Source of the DNA: an uncultured Saprospiraceae bacterium
Lineage (GTDB): Bacteria; Bacteroidota; Bacteroidia; Chitinophagales; Saprospiraceae
NCBI GenBank assembly: GCA_937959275.1
Contig: CALGLU010000079.1
Coordinates: forward strand, 19,910 to 83,909
Direction: 5' to 3'
DNA length: 64,000 bases
The notes beneath the pieces were generated by a model. That model searched no databases. It was not told the origin of the DNA and saw only the letters and a list, made by a program, of their open reading frames with translations. This document shows positions 16,161 to 24,562 of this stretch, piece by piece (position 1 is the stretch's first letter; the number at the start of each line of letters is the position of its first letter). Made by a program: the position numbers and the translations under genes.

Positions 16161-19100
16161 GTGCCAAAAACCATTGTATATAGCCTCACCCAACATCCCT
16201 TATTACAATGCTATATACCCACCCCATACGTCTGCGATATCGACAAAAATGGAAATCTGGGCTACATGCTTAAAAAAGTGACTCCTGAAGTTATAGCCTC
16301 GTATCAGTCCATCTCTTTAGATGAAGCCAATCAGCAATGCATCAAGATCTGCGAGGAATTAAGCGATGAAGGCCTCCATCAACGATTTATCAAAACAAAA
16401 CGCAACACCATAGTTAAGCTCCTCGCTGAACCTTTGACCGCTAAACCTATCCGAGCTGCCATTGACAAACAAGTGAATGAAGCTCTTCTATTATTTTGCC
16501 AACACCAACTCCCCGTATGCCTAAACATCGAAAGAAAAACAAGACTTGAAAGCATAAGAATCCATCTCCATCAGGACCAACTCTCGCCTATTCTTAAATT
16601 TAAAAAAACACAAACTGGCATACTGTACACCCTACGCTTAGTTGGTGCCGATACATCTGAATGGCACCCCGCTGACCTCGACCCTCATATGGTCTGTAAT
16701 CAGCCAGGCTGGGTCATTCTAAAAAGACAACTCTTTCAGCTACAATACATCAATGGGAATAAAATCAAACCCTTCTTAAAAAAGAAAACGATCACAATCC
16801 CAAACCACCTAAGCCATACCTATTTAGAAAAATTTGTTCACAGCCTGATTGCAAAAGTCAAGGTTGAGCTTGATGGTTTTGAATTAAAAGAGCATACAAA
16901 TGCCCCCACAACCATACTCAAAGCTAGAGAGGATTTTATTTCTGATACGTGGATATTGGATCTATTGTTTACCTATGAAAATGAAACATTTCACTATTGG
17001 GCAAAGGAAGACAAGCGGACTAGGATGCATTATGGCGAAAACAATGAAGTTTCATTTTCAATCACACGGCGACAAGAAAACGTAGAAGAAGCCATTATTA
17101 ATATCTTAAAACCGTATGGCGTCACTGTAGACAAAACCAAGCGCTTGGAATTTACCGAACCAACTGCTGACTCGTTTCATGCTATTCATTGGCTACAAGA
17201 ACATAAAAAGGCCCTTCAAGCACAACACATTGAAATCGAATTACCTCCTATCAATGATCATGTACTCTCTTTCGAACAACCAACAATTAGCATCTCGCAA
17301 ATTGAAGAGAATGACTGGTTTGATGTAAAAGCAGTCGTGACTATTGGCAAACAACAAGTCCCCTTCTCTCAACTGATCGAACACATAAAATCCAATAACC
17401 GCGTATTCGAAATGGAAAATGGGGACGCTTTCATCATCCCACTAGAATGGATGACTCAGTATGCAGGACTTGCGCGCTGGGCTCAAATCAAAGACAAAGA
17501 AGTCAAGATCCTTAAAAGTCAATACAGTCTTCTACAAGACGATGACAATGCTGATGAAGACTCTATACGTATTTATGAAGCCCCAACCGAGGATATTGAC
17601 TTCACCCCCTCGCCTCTTTTAAAAGCCGAGCTCCGCCCCTATCAACAGGCTGGTGTGCAATGGCTTATCAACCACCAACAAAATGGGCTGGGCTGCTGCC
17701 TAGCGGATGATATGGGGCTGGGCAAGACAGTGCAGACGATCGCGGCCCTGCTGCATGCGCGCGAAGGCTTTGCAAATCAAAATCATAATGAAAATCAAAA
17801 TCTAAATGAGAATGAAAATGAGAATCAGAATGAGAATGAGAATCAGAATCACAATCAGAAAATAGCCGCTCCGAAACAACATCCAAAGCCTGAGATACAA
17901 GGTGAGCAACTTGATTTATTTGGCATTGCACAAGAACCGATTGTAGTGAGTCCGCAGCTGGAAGAGAAGTTGATAGTCAATAGTCCACAGTCCATAGATA
18001 AAAAATCAAGCGAAGATCAACAACAAACAAGCAAAGATCAACACCTGCCTGACGGCAGTCAGGCCCAACACTCAACACTCATAGTAATGCCCTCCAGCCT
18101 CCTCTTCAACTGGCAATTGGAATGCAAAAAATTTGCGCCTCATTTACATGTGAAACAACATATTGGTCCTAAGCGATCTAAATCGTCATCTGATCTCAGT
18201 CGATTTGATGTTGTTTTGACAAGCTATCAGACTGCCCTTCGGGACATAGACATCTTGGTTGATATTGAGTGGCATTACATCATTCTTGACGAATCTCAAT
18301 ACATCAAAAACCCGGCATCCAAGATATTTTCTGCTATTCAACAACTATCTGCTGAACACAAATTAAGTCTATCGGGCACCCCCATAGAAAATAGCTTGTC
18401 AGATTTGTGGTCGCAAATGCAGTTTATTAATCCAGACATTTTAGGTAGCTATTCGTTTTTTAAAAAGCACTTTCAAAAGCCAATAGAAAAAGAGCAAGAT
18501 GAATCTCTTATTGATGAATTAAAGACATTGACACGTCCCTTTTTATTGCGACGAACCAAAGGAGAAGTCCTACCAGACCTTCCAGAAAAAACGGAACAAA
18601 TCGTGTTTTGCGAAATGTCATCAGCTCAAGCAAAAATCTACGAAACCAAAAAAAGTGCAACCCGCAATATGATTTTGCAATCTGACATGTCAGACCCACA
18701 GGTTAAAATGCAAGTCTTGAGTTCACTCTTGCGTCTTCGACAAATAGCTAATCATCCATCCTTATGTGATTCTGATTACGAAGACACTTCGGGCAAATTT
18801 GAAGTGATAAAAGAGTCGTTTGATACAGTCCATAAGTCTGGTCATAAAGCCCTTATTTTTAGTTCATTCACAGGGCATTTAGATTTAATGGCCACTTACT
18901 TGACTGAGCAAGACATCAACTACGTCAGCTTGACAGGCAAAACGAGTCAGGCCAACCGACAAAAGGCAGTCAAGGCATTTCAAGAAACCGAGTCAATACA
19001 GTTCTTTCTAATCTCCATAAAAGCAGGTGGCACAGGACTTAACCTAACTGCAGCTGATTATGTTTTTATTCTTGACCCGTGGTGGAATCCGTTTGTTGAA

Positions 19101-19295
19101 GAGCAAGCGATTGCAAGGGCGCATCGGATAGGACTAGAACACCCTCTTAACGTCATCCGATTCATCAGTCAAGAGACGATTGAAGAAAAGATTAATAAGT
19201 TGCAGCAGAAGAAACTGAAATTGAGCGAAGACTTTATTGATAGTGGGGACAAGATGCAATGGACAACGGATGAGTTACAGTATTTGCTTGATTGA
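16161..19295 (+). CDS. SNF2-family DNA helicase/translocase with repeat-built insert
   Basis: This 1044-residue superfamily 2 ATPase has a GTG start. Residues 1-480 are a bacterial SNF2 N-terminal region. Helicase motif I is DDMGLGKTVQT (~514), II is DESQ (~709), III LSGTPIENSLSDLWS, V/VI SIKAGGTGLNLT and ARAHRIG (~985). Such proteins remodel protein-DNA complexes; the exact role is unknown. Between motif I and motif Ia (IVMPSSLLFNW) lies a ~100-residue insert (about 535-640). It is encoded by a hexanucleotide N-E/N-Q repeat, a heptamer array (17972-17999) and a CCTGCCTGACGGCAGTCAGG palindrome, all in frame. Relatives have a short loop here. Confidence 0.93.
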   Translation: MPKTIVYSLTQHPLLQCYIPTPYVCDIDKNGNLGYMLKKVTPEVIASYQSISLDEANQQCIKICEELSDEGLHQRFIKTKRNTIVKLLAEPLTAKPIRAAIDKQVNEALLLFCQHQLPVCLNIERKTRLESIRIHLHQDQLSPILKFKKTQTGILYTLRLVGADTSEWHPADLDPHMVCNQPGWVILKRQLFQLQYINGNKIKPFLKKKTITIPNHLSHTYLEKFVHSLIAKVKVELDGFELKEHTNAPTTILKAREDFISDTWILDLLFTYENETFHYWAKEDKRTRMHYGENNEVSFSITRRQENVEEAIINILKPYGVTVDKTKRLEFTEPTADSFHAIHWLQEHKKALQAQHIEIELPPINDHVLSFEQPTISISQIEENDWFDVKAVVTIGKQQVPFSQLIEHIKSNNRVFEMENGDAFIIPLEWMTQYAGLARWAQIKDKEVKILKSQYSLLQDDDNADEDSIRIYEAPTEDIDFTPSPLLKAELRPYQQAGVQWLINHQQNGLGCCLADDMGLGKTVQTIAALLHAREGFANQNHNENQNLNENENENQNENENQNHNQKIAAPKQHPKPEIQGEQLDLFGIAQEPIVVSPQLEEKLIVNSPQSIDKKSSEDQQQTSKDQHLPDGSQAQHSTLIVMPSSLLFNWQLECKKFAPHLHVKQHIGPKRSKSSSDLSRFDVVLTSYQTALRDIDILVDIEWHYIILDESQYIKNPASKIFSAIQQLSAEHKLSLSGTPIENSLSDLWSQMQFINPDILGSYSFFKKHFQKPIEKEQDESLIDELKTLTRPFLLRRTKGEVLPDLPEKTEQIVFCEMSSAQAKIYETKKSATRNMILQSDMSDPQVKMQVLSSLLRLRQIANHPSLCDSDYEDTSGKFEVIKESFDTVHKSGHKALIFSSFTGHLDLMATYLTEQDINYVSLTGKTSQANRQKAVKAFQETESIQFFLISIKAGGTGLNLTAADYVFILDPWWNPFVEEQAIARAHRIGLEHPLNVIRFISQETIEEKINKLQQKKLKLSEDFIDSGDKMQWTTDELQYLLD
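17774..17859 (+). repeat. In-gene hexanucleotide repeat (AATGAG/AATCAG)
   Basis: About 14 imperfect 6-bp units encode an Asn-Gln/Asn-Glu/Asn-His ladder inside the SNF2 helicase. The repeat is of the slippage type, so length variation by multiples of 6 would keep the frame. Confidence 0.9.
17972..17999 (+). repeat. In-gene copy of the intergenic heptamer family
   Basis: Four contiguous 7-mers (gatagtc, aatagtc, cacagtc, catagat) match the intergenic array at 3885-3933 unit for unit, including the odd cacagtc unit, and are translated as LIVNSPQSID within the helicase. Confidence 0.85.
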
Positions 19296-19532
19296 AGCGG
19301 AGGAAATTGAGAATAAGTCAACCTCTATTCATTCAAATAGAGATATGCGATCATATCTAATCTTATAAACAGACATTCAATTTCTATATTTTTTTCTAAA
19401 AATTATTTTGGTGTAAGAATTGATAATTTAAGATAGTACTAAAATCCTTTTTAAATCACTAAGAAATAATTCACGACCCAATAATAAATCAAGCAAAACA
19501 TCTGACTAATTAAATAATTTCTCAATAATACT

Positions 19533-20117
19533 CTAAAAGTCATTAAGTGTAATAGTCATTAATGTTGTAACCGGGTCACCTTCACAAATTCCTGGCTTCC
19601 ACAGTTGGGATGTTATTAAATCCTTAAGGTCATTGATCAGCTCTAGTTCGATATATCCCATCATTGATTTAGCCATTTCAATTTCTATAGGATTACCTTT
19701 AGATATTTCATTGTATTGTGTGTCTCCATTTTCGTCAGCCATGAACCAAAATATTTCACTTGTTAAGAATAAATTCTCTAATTCAGATTCCGTATTAATT
19801 ATAAAGTTCACTTCAAATATTTTGTATTGCTCAGATCTAAATAGATCTTCTGGTATTTTGGTCAAAATCAATGAATCCAATGCTTCTTTTGTATTTTGAT
19901 TCCCATTCAAAGATGCTTGGTTTACAAGTTTTGAATTTTCAATACCGTAGATATAAACTTCACTTATTTCTAGGCTGTTCTCCTCATCGATTATATTTAC
20001 TATTTCAATCTTATCTATTAGCTCACAATTTTCTTGGGCATTCATTACAATACTAAAGGCAAATAACTGCAAACAAAAAATAACTTTAATCGCATATTTC
20101 ATTTTTAAATTTTTCAT
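19533..20117 (-). CDS. Secreted protein with TonB C-terminal-like end
   Basis: The start is placed at MKNLKMKYAIKVIFCLQLFAFSIVMNAQ, a signal peptide; several upstream Met codons are possible, but they would put a long hydrophilic leader before it. The mature ~165 residues begin with a single Cys pair candidate (ENCELI). The end (LITSQLWKPGICEGDPVTT..ITL) resembles the TonB C-terminal WxPG...GxPV...I.v.F strand pattern. There is no N-terminal TM anchor or Pro-rich linker as in TonB, so it is only a TonB-C-like secreted protein. The function is unknown. It lies 115 bp downstream of speD and may be independent. Confidence 0.6.
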   Translation of the reverse strand: MKNLKMKYAIKVIFCLQLFAFSIVMNAQENCELIDKIEIVNIIDEENSLEISEVYIYGIENSKLVNQASLNGNQNTKEALDSLILTKIPEDLFRSEQYKIFEVNFIINTESELENLFLTSEIFWFMADENGDTQYNEISKGNPIEIEMAKSMMGYIELELINDLKDLITSQLWKPGICEGDPVTTLMTITLNDF

Positions 20118-20231
20118 AAGCGTTTCTTTATTCTCCATAATTCTCATATTTATTTTTCTTATACACAGTAAGTTTGCATCATTATAACCCGATCTTAACG
20201 TCAAAATAAACATCTGACATATCAATCTTAA

Positions 20232-20603
20232 TCAAGTCACCCCCACATAATGCTCCCCTCTTTTCAAATGACTCAAATTGTGTCGTTTACAATTGAGCTT
20301 TTCAACTAAATAATTCACTGCGGTTTCGGGGTTAAGGTCTTTTCCGCAGGTAAACAAATCAATGGCCGCATAGCCATTTTCTGGCCAAGTGTGAATATTA
20401 AAATGGCTCTCTGCGATGATAACCGATCCAGATACACCTTGCGGAGCAAACTGGTGAAAATGAGCTTTAATGATCGTTGCTTTGGCTAATGCTGCAGCTT
20501 GTAACATAATCTGCTCGAGGGCTACAGGATTATCTAAAATAGCCTGATCACATTCATACATGTCTAAAATCGTATGCCTGCCTAATGATGTATAGTTCTC
20601 CAT
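20232..20603 (-). CDS. speD: S-adenosylmethionine decarboxylase proenzyme (pyruvoyl, prokaryotic class 1B-like)
   Basis: This enzyme decarboxylates SAM to give the aminopropyl donor for spermidine synthesis. The proenzyme self-cleaves at Glu65-Ser66 in IIAESHFNIHTWPE, Ser66 becoming the pyruvoyl group; AAIDLFTCG carries the conserved catalytic Cys. The start is at MENYTSLGRH (ATG 20603), one base after the stop of the upstream ligase gene, rather than 15 codons inside that gene. It is 123 residues, normal for the small bacterial/archaeal type. It forms an operon with the ATP-grasp ligase and a small membrane protein. Confidence 0.96.
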   Translation of the reverse strand: MENYTSLGRHTILDMYECDQAILDNPVALEQIMLQAAALAKATIIKAHFHQFAPQGVSGSVIIAESHFNIHTWPENGYAAIDLFTCGKDLNPETAVNYLVEKLNCKRHNLSHLKRGEHYVGVT

Positions 20604-20604
20604 T

Positions 20605-21765
20605 TTAATCTGCGACAAAGTGAGGTATAAATTGACAATCGTTGTCAATAATCATTTTTTCTGCTCGTCTAAAGGAAATGCCCGCAGCTTTTCCATTGAT
20701 ATTATACATGCCTGGTTGATAATATTCTCCACAGCTATCTTTATACAAAGTGGCAAATTCTTGATAAATAGAATGAGACATATCTAAGTCACCGTCAGTC
20801 TGCTCTGCTATTTGACCTCTTGAATCGAAGATGGTAATATTCTCTCCTAGCCTGCCGAAGACTGCTTTTTTCACATAGGGCATGCCTCGAAATGTTTTAG
20901 GATCAAGCGTTGACTTCAACAGATAATTCGATTTATATTTTTCTGCTAATCTGACTAAAAATGCCTTTGATTGATACACCATAGTGTAGGCTGGATTCAG
21001 CACATATAGTAGATCATTTAGAATCAAATTATGTAAGTCTGCCAATAAATCGGGTTCTTCAAAACAGATAAATTCCCACGGAATCAATTTTAATAAATAA
21101 TCAAACTTATAGTATGACTCATCATCTCCTTGAATAAAGACGCCTTCGTTTCTTGCGAACTGCACAGCGGGTAAATCTGCATAAAGTGTCTCGAAGCCTT
21201 CATTGGCTGCAGCATGTAATAATAAATCAAGGTTTGCAATATCTTCTTCGTGACCAAACGAGGTCCCAAGAATCATCTTCTCCCGATTAGGTTCTGCTAT
21301 GCTCAACCAATTAAAGGCAACTTCAAGTCTATTGCTTAGCTCAGAGTAGGGCAATCCTTCCAGCAAGGCATTAAATCCATTTTGAATGGTAATTGACTCA
21401 GGTAATAAAGTTGGCATATCTGCATTAAACTCCAACAGTTTAATAGGTAAATCATTTATTCCTCCAGAGAAATCAAATCTTCCTAATAGATGCATTTGAT
21501 CCTTCTTAACACTTTGGATAATGAGATCAATCATCTGATTCGGAAAGCCTAAAAACTGAAAGTCTCCACGCTTCACAATAGTCTGCAGTTCTTCTTTGAA
21601 CATCTCATAGACTTCATCCTGAGCCTTTTTAAAGGCAAGGACTTCATCACTGTATAAAAATATAGCTTCAGGGACGATATAATCATCGTCCAAAAGAAAT
21701 TCTAACTCATGCTCTTGTATTGCTGCATCAGGTATACCAGTTAGCTCAACAAGTCTATCCTCCAT
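20605..21765 (-). CDS. Glutathionylspermidine synthetase-like ATP-grasp amide ligase (YgiC/YjfC type)
   Basis: This 386-residue protein matches the synthetase domain of glutathionylspermidine synthase without its amidase half. Visible signs are LLEFNADMPTLLPES (YNADTPT-type motif, ~115), GTSFGHEEDIANLDLLL, KLIPWEFICFEEP (~235), the ATP-grasp lysine/glycine region STLDPKTFRGMPYVKKAVFGRLGENITIF, and the end GISFRRAEKMIIDNDC. The family forms an amide between a carboxylate and a polyamine or similar amine. The start overlaps the stop of the upstream small protein by 11 bp and speD follows after one base, a tight operon. The substrate is inferred, not shown. Confidence 0.9.
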   Translation of the reverse strand: MEDRLVELTGIPDAAIQEHELEFLLDDDYIVPEAIFLYSDEVLAFKKAQDEVYEMFKEELQTIVKRGDFQFLGFPNQMIDLIIQSVKKDQMHLLGRFDFSGGINDLPIKLLEFNADMPTLLPESITIQNGFNALLEGLPYSELSNRLEVAFNWLSIAEPNREKMILGTSFGHEEDIANLDLLLHAAANEGFETLYADLPAVQFARNEGVFIQGDDESYYKFDYLLKLIPWEFICFEEPDLLADLHNLILNDLLYVLNPAYTMVYQSKAFLVRLAEKYKSNYLLKSTLDPKTFRGMPYVKKAVFGRLGENITIFDSRGQIAEQTDGDLDMSHSIYQEFATLYKDSCGEYYQPGMYNINGKAAGISFRRAEKMIIDNDCQFIPHFVAD

Positions 21766-22291
21766 ATGATTTAGTAGACTTGCCTCCGCCGTAACTTTTA
21801 GATGTAGTAGGTCTTTTGACAGTGGTTTTCCTAGCCGTACTCTTTAATTGAGATCTGCCTGCAGTATTCGACTTATTGTAAGCGTTGTCGCTAGCATAGG
21901 CGCTTCTATTGACACCAGAACCCATCGGTCTTCCCATCATATAGCCAAACATGCCAGCATAAGCCACCGTTCTGATCATAGATCGTTTAGGATCGTTAGC
22001 TTCCATCAATTTTACCTCGTCTAATGTAAATGTGTCCACAGAACTGTCGAGAAACGTAGCAATGATTTTACTATCTGCTCGATTTTGTAAAATTTCTTCG
22101 TCTGTTATTTTAAATAAATCTTTTTCTGTTTCTTGCAGTTCCAGATGAATGCCTTGTGTTGGTTCTTCTATCGTTTCCTCAACATAATCCTGTTCACTAC
22201 TGCTTTTAAAAAACATACTGTAAACAACGAATAAACCTAAGGCACCATAAATAATGTATTTAAGTGAGAACGAGTTTTGTCCTTCTGCCAT
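21755..22291 (-). CDS. Small membrane-anchored protein with Ser/Thr/Lys-Tyr-Gly-Gly tail (candidate ligase substrate)
   Basis: I do not recognise a named family with certainty. The 178-residue protein has one TM helix (YIIYGALGLFVVYSMFF, ~12-28), an acidic stretch (VEETIEEPTQG) and a central domain including FTLDEVKLMEANDP. A small hydrophobic Gly/Met patch (AGMFGYMMGRPMG) is followed by a basic low-complexity tail ending SKSYGGGKSTKSYGG. The layout recalls E. coli YgiB/DUF1190, which neighbours YgiC. The stop overlaps the ATP-grasp gene start, so production is coupled. The repeated SYGG tail is a reasonable candidate site for polyamine attachment; that is inference. Confidence 0.8.
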   Translation of the reverse strand: MAEGQNSFSLKYIIYGALGLFVVYSMFFKSSSEQDYVEETIEEPTQGIHLELQETEKDLFKITDEEILQNRADSKIIATFLDSSVDTFTLDEVKLMEANDPKRSMIRTVAYAGMFGYMMGRPMGSGVNRSAYASDNAYNKSNTAGRSQLKSTARKTTVKRPTTSKSYGGGKSTKSYGG

Positions 22292-22446
22292 TATAATATA
22301 AATTTTGTAATGATGTAATAATTGTAATTATTTGTAAATATGTCAATAAATCAGCAATCATCAAAAAATATTTTATTCTAATCAGCTTTATCGTCGGACT
22401 TTGTTCCATTGTCTACGAGCTTCTTATCAGTACCATTAGCTCTTAT
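22292..22446 (+). promoter_or_regulatory. Divergent promoter region with misplaced start of spermidine synthase
   Basis: About 50 bp separate the small-protein ATG (22291) and a plausible ATG at 22340 (MSINQQSSKNILF then TAA). Frame +1 reads ILISFIVGLCSIVYELLIS from 22375, the expected first TM helix of the synthase, but it lacks ATG/GTG/TTG before 22447. A single missing C in TTC(C)TAATC would join the two frames. Confidence 0.7.
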
Positions 22447-23892
22447 TTGATGGGAGATAGCATTGTTCAGTTTTCATTGATCATTGGATTCTATCTAGCA
22501 TCCATGGGGATTGGAGCGTTTTTATCTCGATTCATTGTGCCAAAGGAAGTGCTCTTTGGCTTTATAAGCATTGAGCTGCTATTGGGTATTATTGGAGCAT
22601 TTTCTGTACCGATGTGTTATTTATTCTTTGCCCTCAGTGATTCCACAGGCTACCAATTCTTTGTTTTATCACTTGTCACGATCATTGGCACCTTGACTGG
22701 ATTTGAAATTCCACTGCTAACAAGAATTTTGGAGCATGAGAACACCTTTGAAAAAAACATTAGTGATATCCTAACCTTTGATTATTTAGGTGCACTTGGC
22801 GCTACCCTTCTCTTTCCATTTTTCCTTTTACCATTTTTGGGATTATATCGGTCATCATTACTATTTGGATTTATCAATTTATTGGTAGCCTTTGTGACAA
22901 TACAATTATTCAAAGAGCAATTGCAACTACGAAAGAGAAGTAAAACTTTACTCAATGCTGCAACAATTTGTTTGGCTATCTTAATTGGCTACATGCTCAT
23001 TCAAACGAATCAACATTTAGATCGATGGAATGAATCCATTTATAAATATCCAATCATTCATTCTGAACACACCCCATATCAAAAGATAGATATTGCAAAA
23101 AATAATTCTGAATTTAGATTATACCTCAATAGTGCAATACAGTTTTCTTCGCGGGATGAATACAGATATCATGAAGCATTAATCCATGTGCCACTCAGTC
23201 AATTAGAATCAGTAAAAACAGTCTTGGTCCTTGGAGGTGGTGAAGGATTAGCCATTCGCGAATTATTGAAATACTCTGAAATTCAACAGATAAGTCTGGT
23301 AGATATTGACCCAGCAATTACTCAACTATCTAGAAAAAATGAACTCATATCTAGACTCAATGAAAATGCATTAGAAGATAGCCGAGTCAACATCATTCAC
23401 CAAGATGCATTTACCTTTTTAAAAGAAGGCGATAGTCGGTTTGATGCAATCATCATAGATCTCCCAGATCCATCTAACGAAAGCCTTGCCAGATTGTACT
23501 CAGATGCATTTTACAAATTATGTTTAAAAAGACTCAATGCTGAAGGCGTACTAGCTACACAAGCAACAAGTCCACATTTAAGCACAAAAGCGTTTTGGTG
23601 CATTAATGAGACCATCCGATATGCAGGCTTTAATTACAGCTATCCTTATAATGTTTATATTCCATCATTTGGGAATTGGGGTTTTATTTTAGCAAAACAG
23701 TCACCACAGTTTACAAATTCATTGCGCCCAGAAATAGAGTACAAGTATTTAGAAAATGACAATTTTGAGCATCTATTTTATTTCGAAAAAGACATCAGAA
23801 TTAATGATGTTGAATTAAATAAACTCGACAAACCAATTTTATTAGAATACTATCTTGACCACTGGAAAAGCCTACAAGGAGAAAAACGGTAA
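22447..23892 (+). CDS. Membrane-embedded spermidine synthase (aminopropyltransferase), 5' end frameshifted or non-canonical
   Basis: The N-terminal half contains six to seven TM helices (residues ~1-190 of the listed ORF). The C-terminal half is a spermidine-synthase fold: YQKIDIAKN, LVLGGGEGLAIRELLK (~262), VDIDPAIT, and IIIDLPDPSNESLARLYSDAFY (~335), which carries the catalytic Asp. It transfers aminopropyl from decarboxylated SAM (made by SpeD, divergent operon). The listed start is TTG followed by ATG, but family members begin one helix earlier. That helix (FIVGLCSIVYELLI) is encoded in frame immediately upstream with no start codon, so the gene carries a frameshift, a rare start, or a sequencing error. 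An intact C-terminus argues that it may still be functional. Confidence 0.9.
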   Translation: MMGDSIVQFSLIIGFYLASMGIGAFLSRFIVPKEVLFGFISIELLLGIIGAFSVPMCYLFFALSDSTGYQFFVLSLVTIIGTLTGFEIPLLTRILEHENTFEKNISDILTFDYLGALGATLLFPFFLLPFLGLYRSSLLFGFINLLVAFVTIQLFKEQLQLRKRSKTLLNAATICLAILIGYMLIQTNQHLDRWNESIYKYPIIHSEHTPYQKIDIAKNNSEFRLYLNSAIQFSSRDEYRYHEALIHVPLSQLESVKTVLVLGGGEGLAIRELLKYSEIQQISLVDIDPAITQLSRKNELISRLNENALEDSRVNIIHQDAFTFLKEGDSRFDAIIIDLPDPSNESLARLYSDAFYKLCLKRLNAEGVLATQATSPHLSTKAFWCINETIRYAGFNYSYPYNVYIPSFGNWGFILAKQSPQFTNSLRPEIEYKYLENDNFEHLFYFEKDIRINDVELNKLDKPILLEYYLDHWKSLQGEKR

Positions 23893-23908
23893 GCATCTTA
23901 TAATTTAA

Positions 23909-24136
23909 AAAGCCTTTAGATATTATGGCATTCGCATCAATCTCGGCGGCGGGTTTCCAATTCGAAATAATTTAGCGTTTAAATTTGATTACCAATACAT
24001 GGCAGACCAAATGGTAAGCAATATTAAGTCAGCTTGTCAAAAAGCTAATCTCATGGAGCCCGATTTCTTTACGGAATTTGGAAGAAAAGTCGTAAAACTG
24101 TTTACTAAAGTCAATCCTCAAGACATTACTATATGA
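23909..24136 (+). pseudogene. speA: Arginine decarboxylase (SpeA-type, PLP) remnant
   Basis: This open stretch of 75 codons has no start. It reads YYGIRINLGGGFPIRNN, then FDYQYMADQMV..IKSAC, then EPDFFTEFG, closely matching the GGGFPI(K/R)N..F.FDY...EPxIFTEFG segment of Bacteroidota biosynthetic arginine decarboxylases. After FTEFG the match breaks (RKVVKLFTKVN, then TGA) where intact enzymes continue SFTVGESGA. It is preceded by TAA at 23906. The remainder of a ~460-residue or longer gene is absent. It lies 16 bp after the spermidine synthase, pointing to an ancestral polyamine operon that lost SpeA. Confidence 0.75.
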
Positions 24137-24169
24137 ATTCAAATTCATAACCGTCAATTACACCTTATT

Positions 24170-24562
24170 ATGACATCTAATTACATGGAAACCTTAGTCT
24201 TAGAGATTAGACATCATAGAACTATTGCCGAAAATGAACTCTTAGCACCGGAAATTTGGAGTAAGAAATCATTCAAAGAATGCTCTCGAGTGATTGGAGA
24301 TACCTTGCTGGCTAACTTTTCAACGGAAGAAATACTAAACTACGGTACAACTATATCTTACAAAACTCTTGAGACGATCTTTAAGCAACGGTATATACTC
24401 AAATCTCCGCTAGATCGCCGCTGCCTGATCACCTTGACCAAACTGGTGAAATTTCTTGGCTATCAATCCTGGGCGGATTTCACAAAACAAAAAGATACGC
24501 CTAATCGGCAAAATGATCAGGTGCCTATTCCAATTCAACGATTTAAAAAAATGGCAAACTAG
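24170..24562 (+). CDS. Stand-alone Bacteroidota regulator-type N-terminal domain protein
   Basis: This 130-residue soluble protein has no signal peptide. The segment ISYKTLETIFKQRYILKSPLDRRCLITLTKLVKFLGYQSWADF resembles a helical module found at the N-terminus of multi-domain Bacteroidota signalling proteins (pattern S..TL.R.FG....P....L..L..ylGY.SW.dF). Here no second domain follows: the remainder (DTPNRQNDQVPIPIQRF) is short and the stop TAG is in the CTAG that begins a miniature element. It could be a truncated or free-standing module. The function is unknown. Confidence 0.6.
   Translation: MTSNYMETLVLEIRHHRTIAENELLAPEIWSKKSFKECSRVIGDTLLANFSTEEILNYGTTISYKTLETIFKQRYILKSPLDRRCLITLTKLVKFLGYQSWADFTKQKDTPNRQNDQVPIPIQRFKKMAN

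Noticed and set aside
17668-17931. Minus-strand His/Ser-rich ORF inside the helicase
   Set aside because: Antisense shadow of the hexanucleotide repeat in the plus-strand gene.
19871-20056. Plus-strand ORF opposite the TonB-C-like gene
   Set aside because: Shadow frame; the minus-strand gene has a signal peptide and a normal composition.
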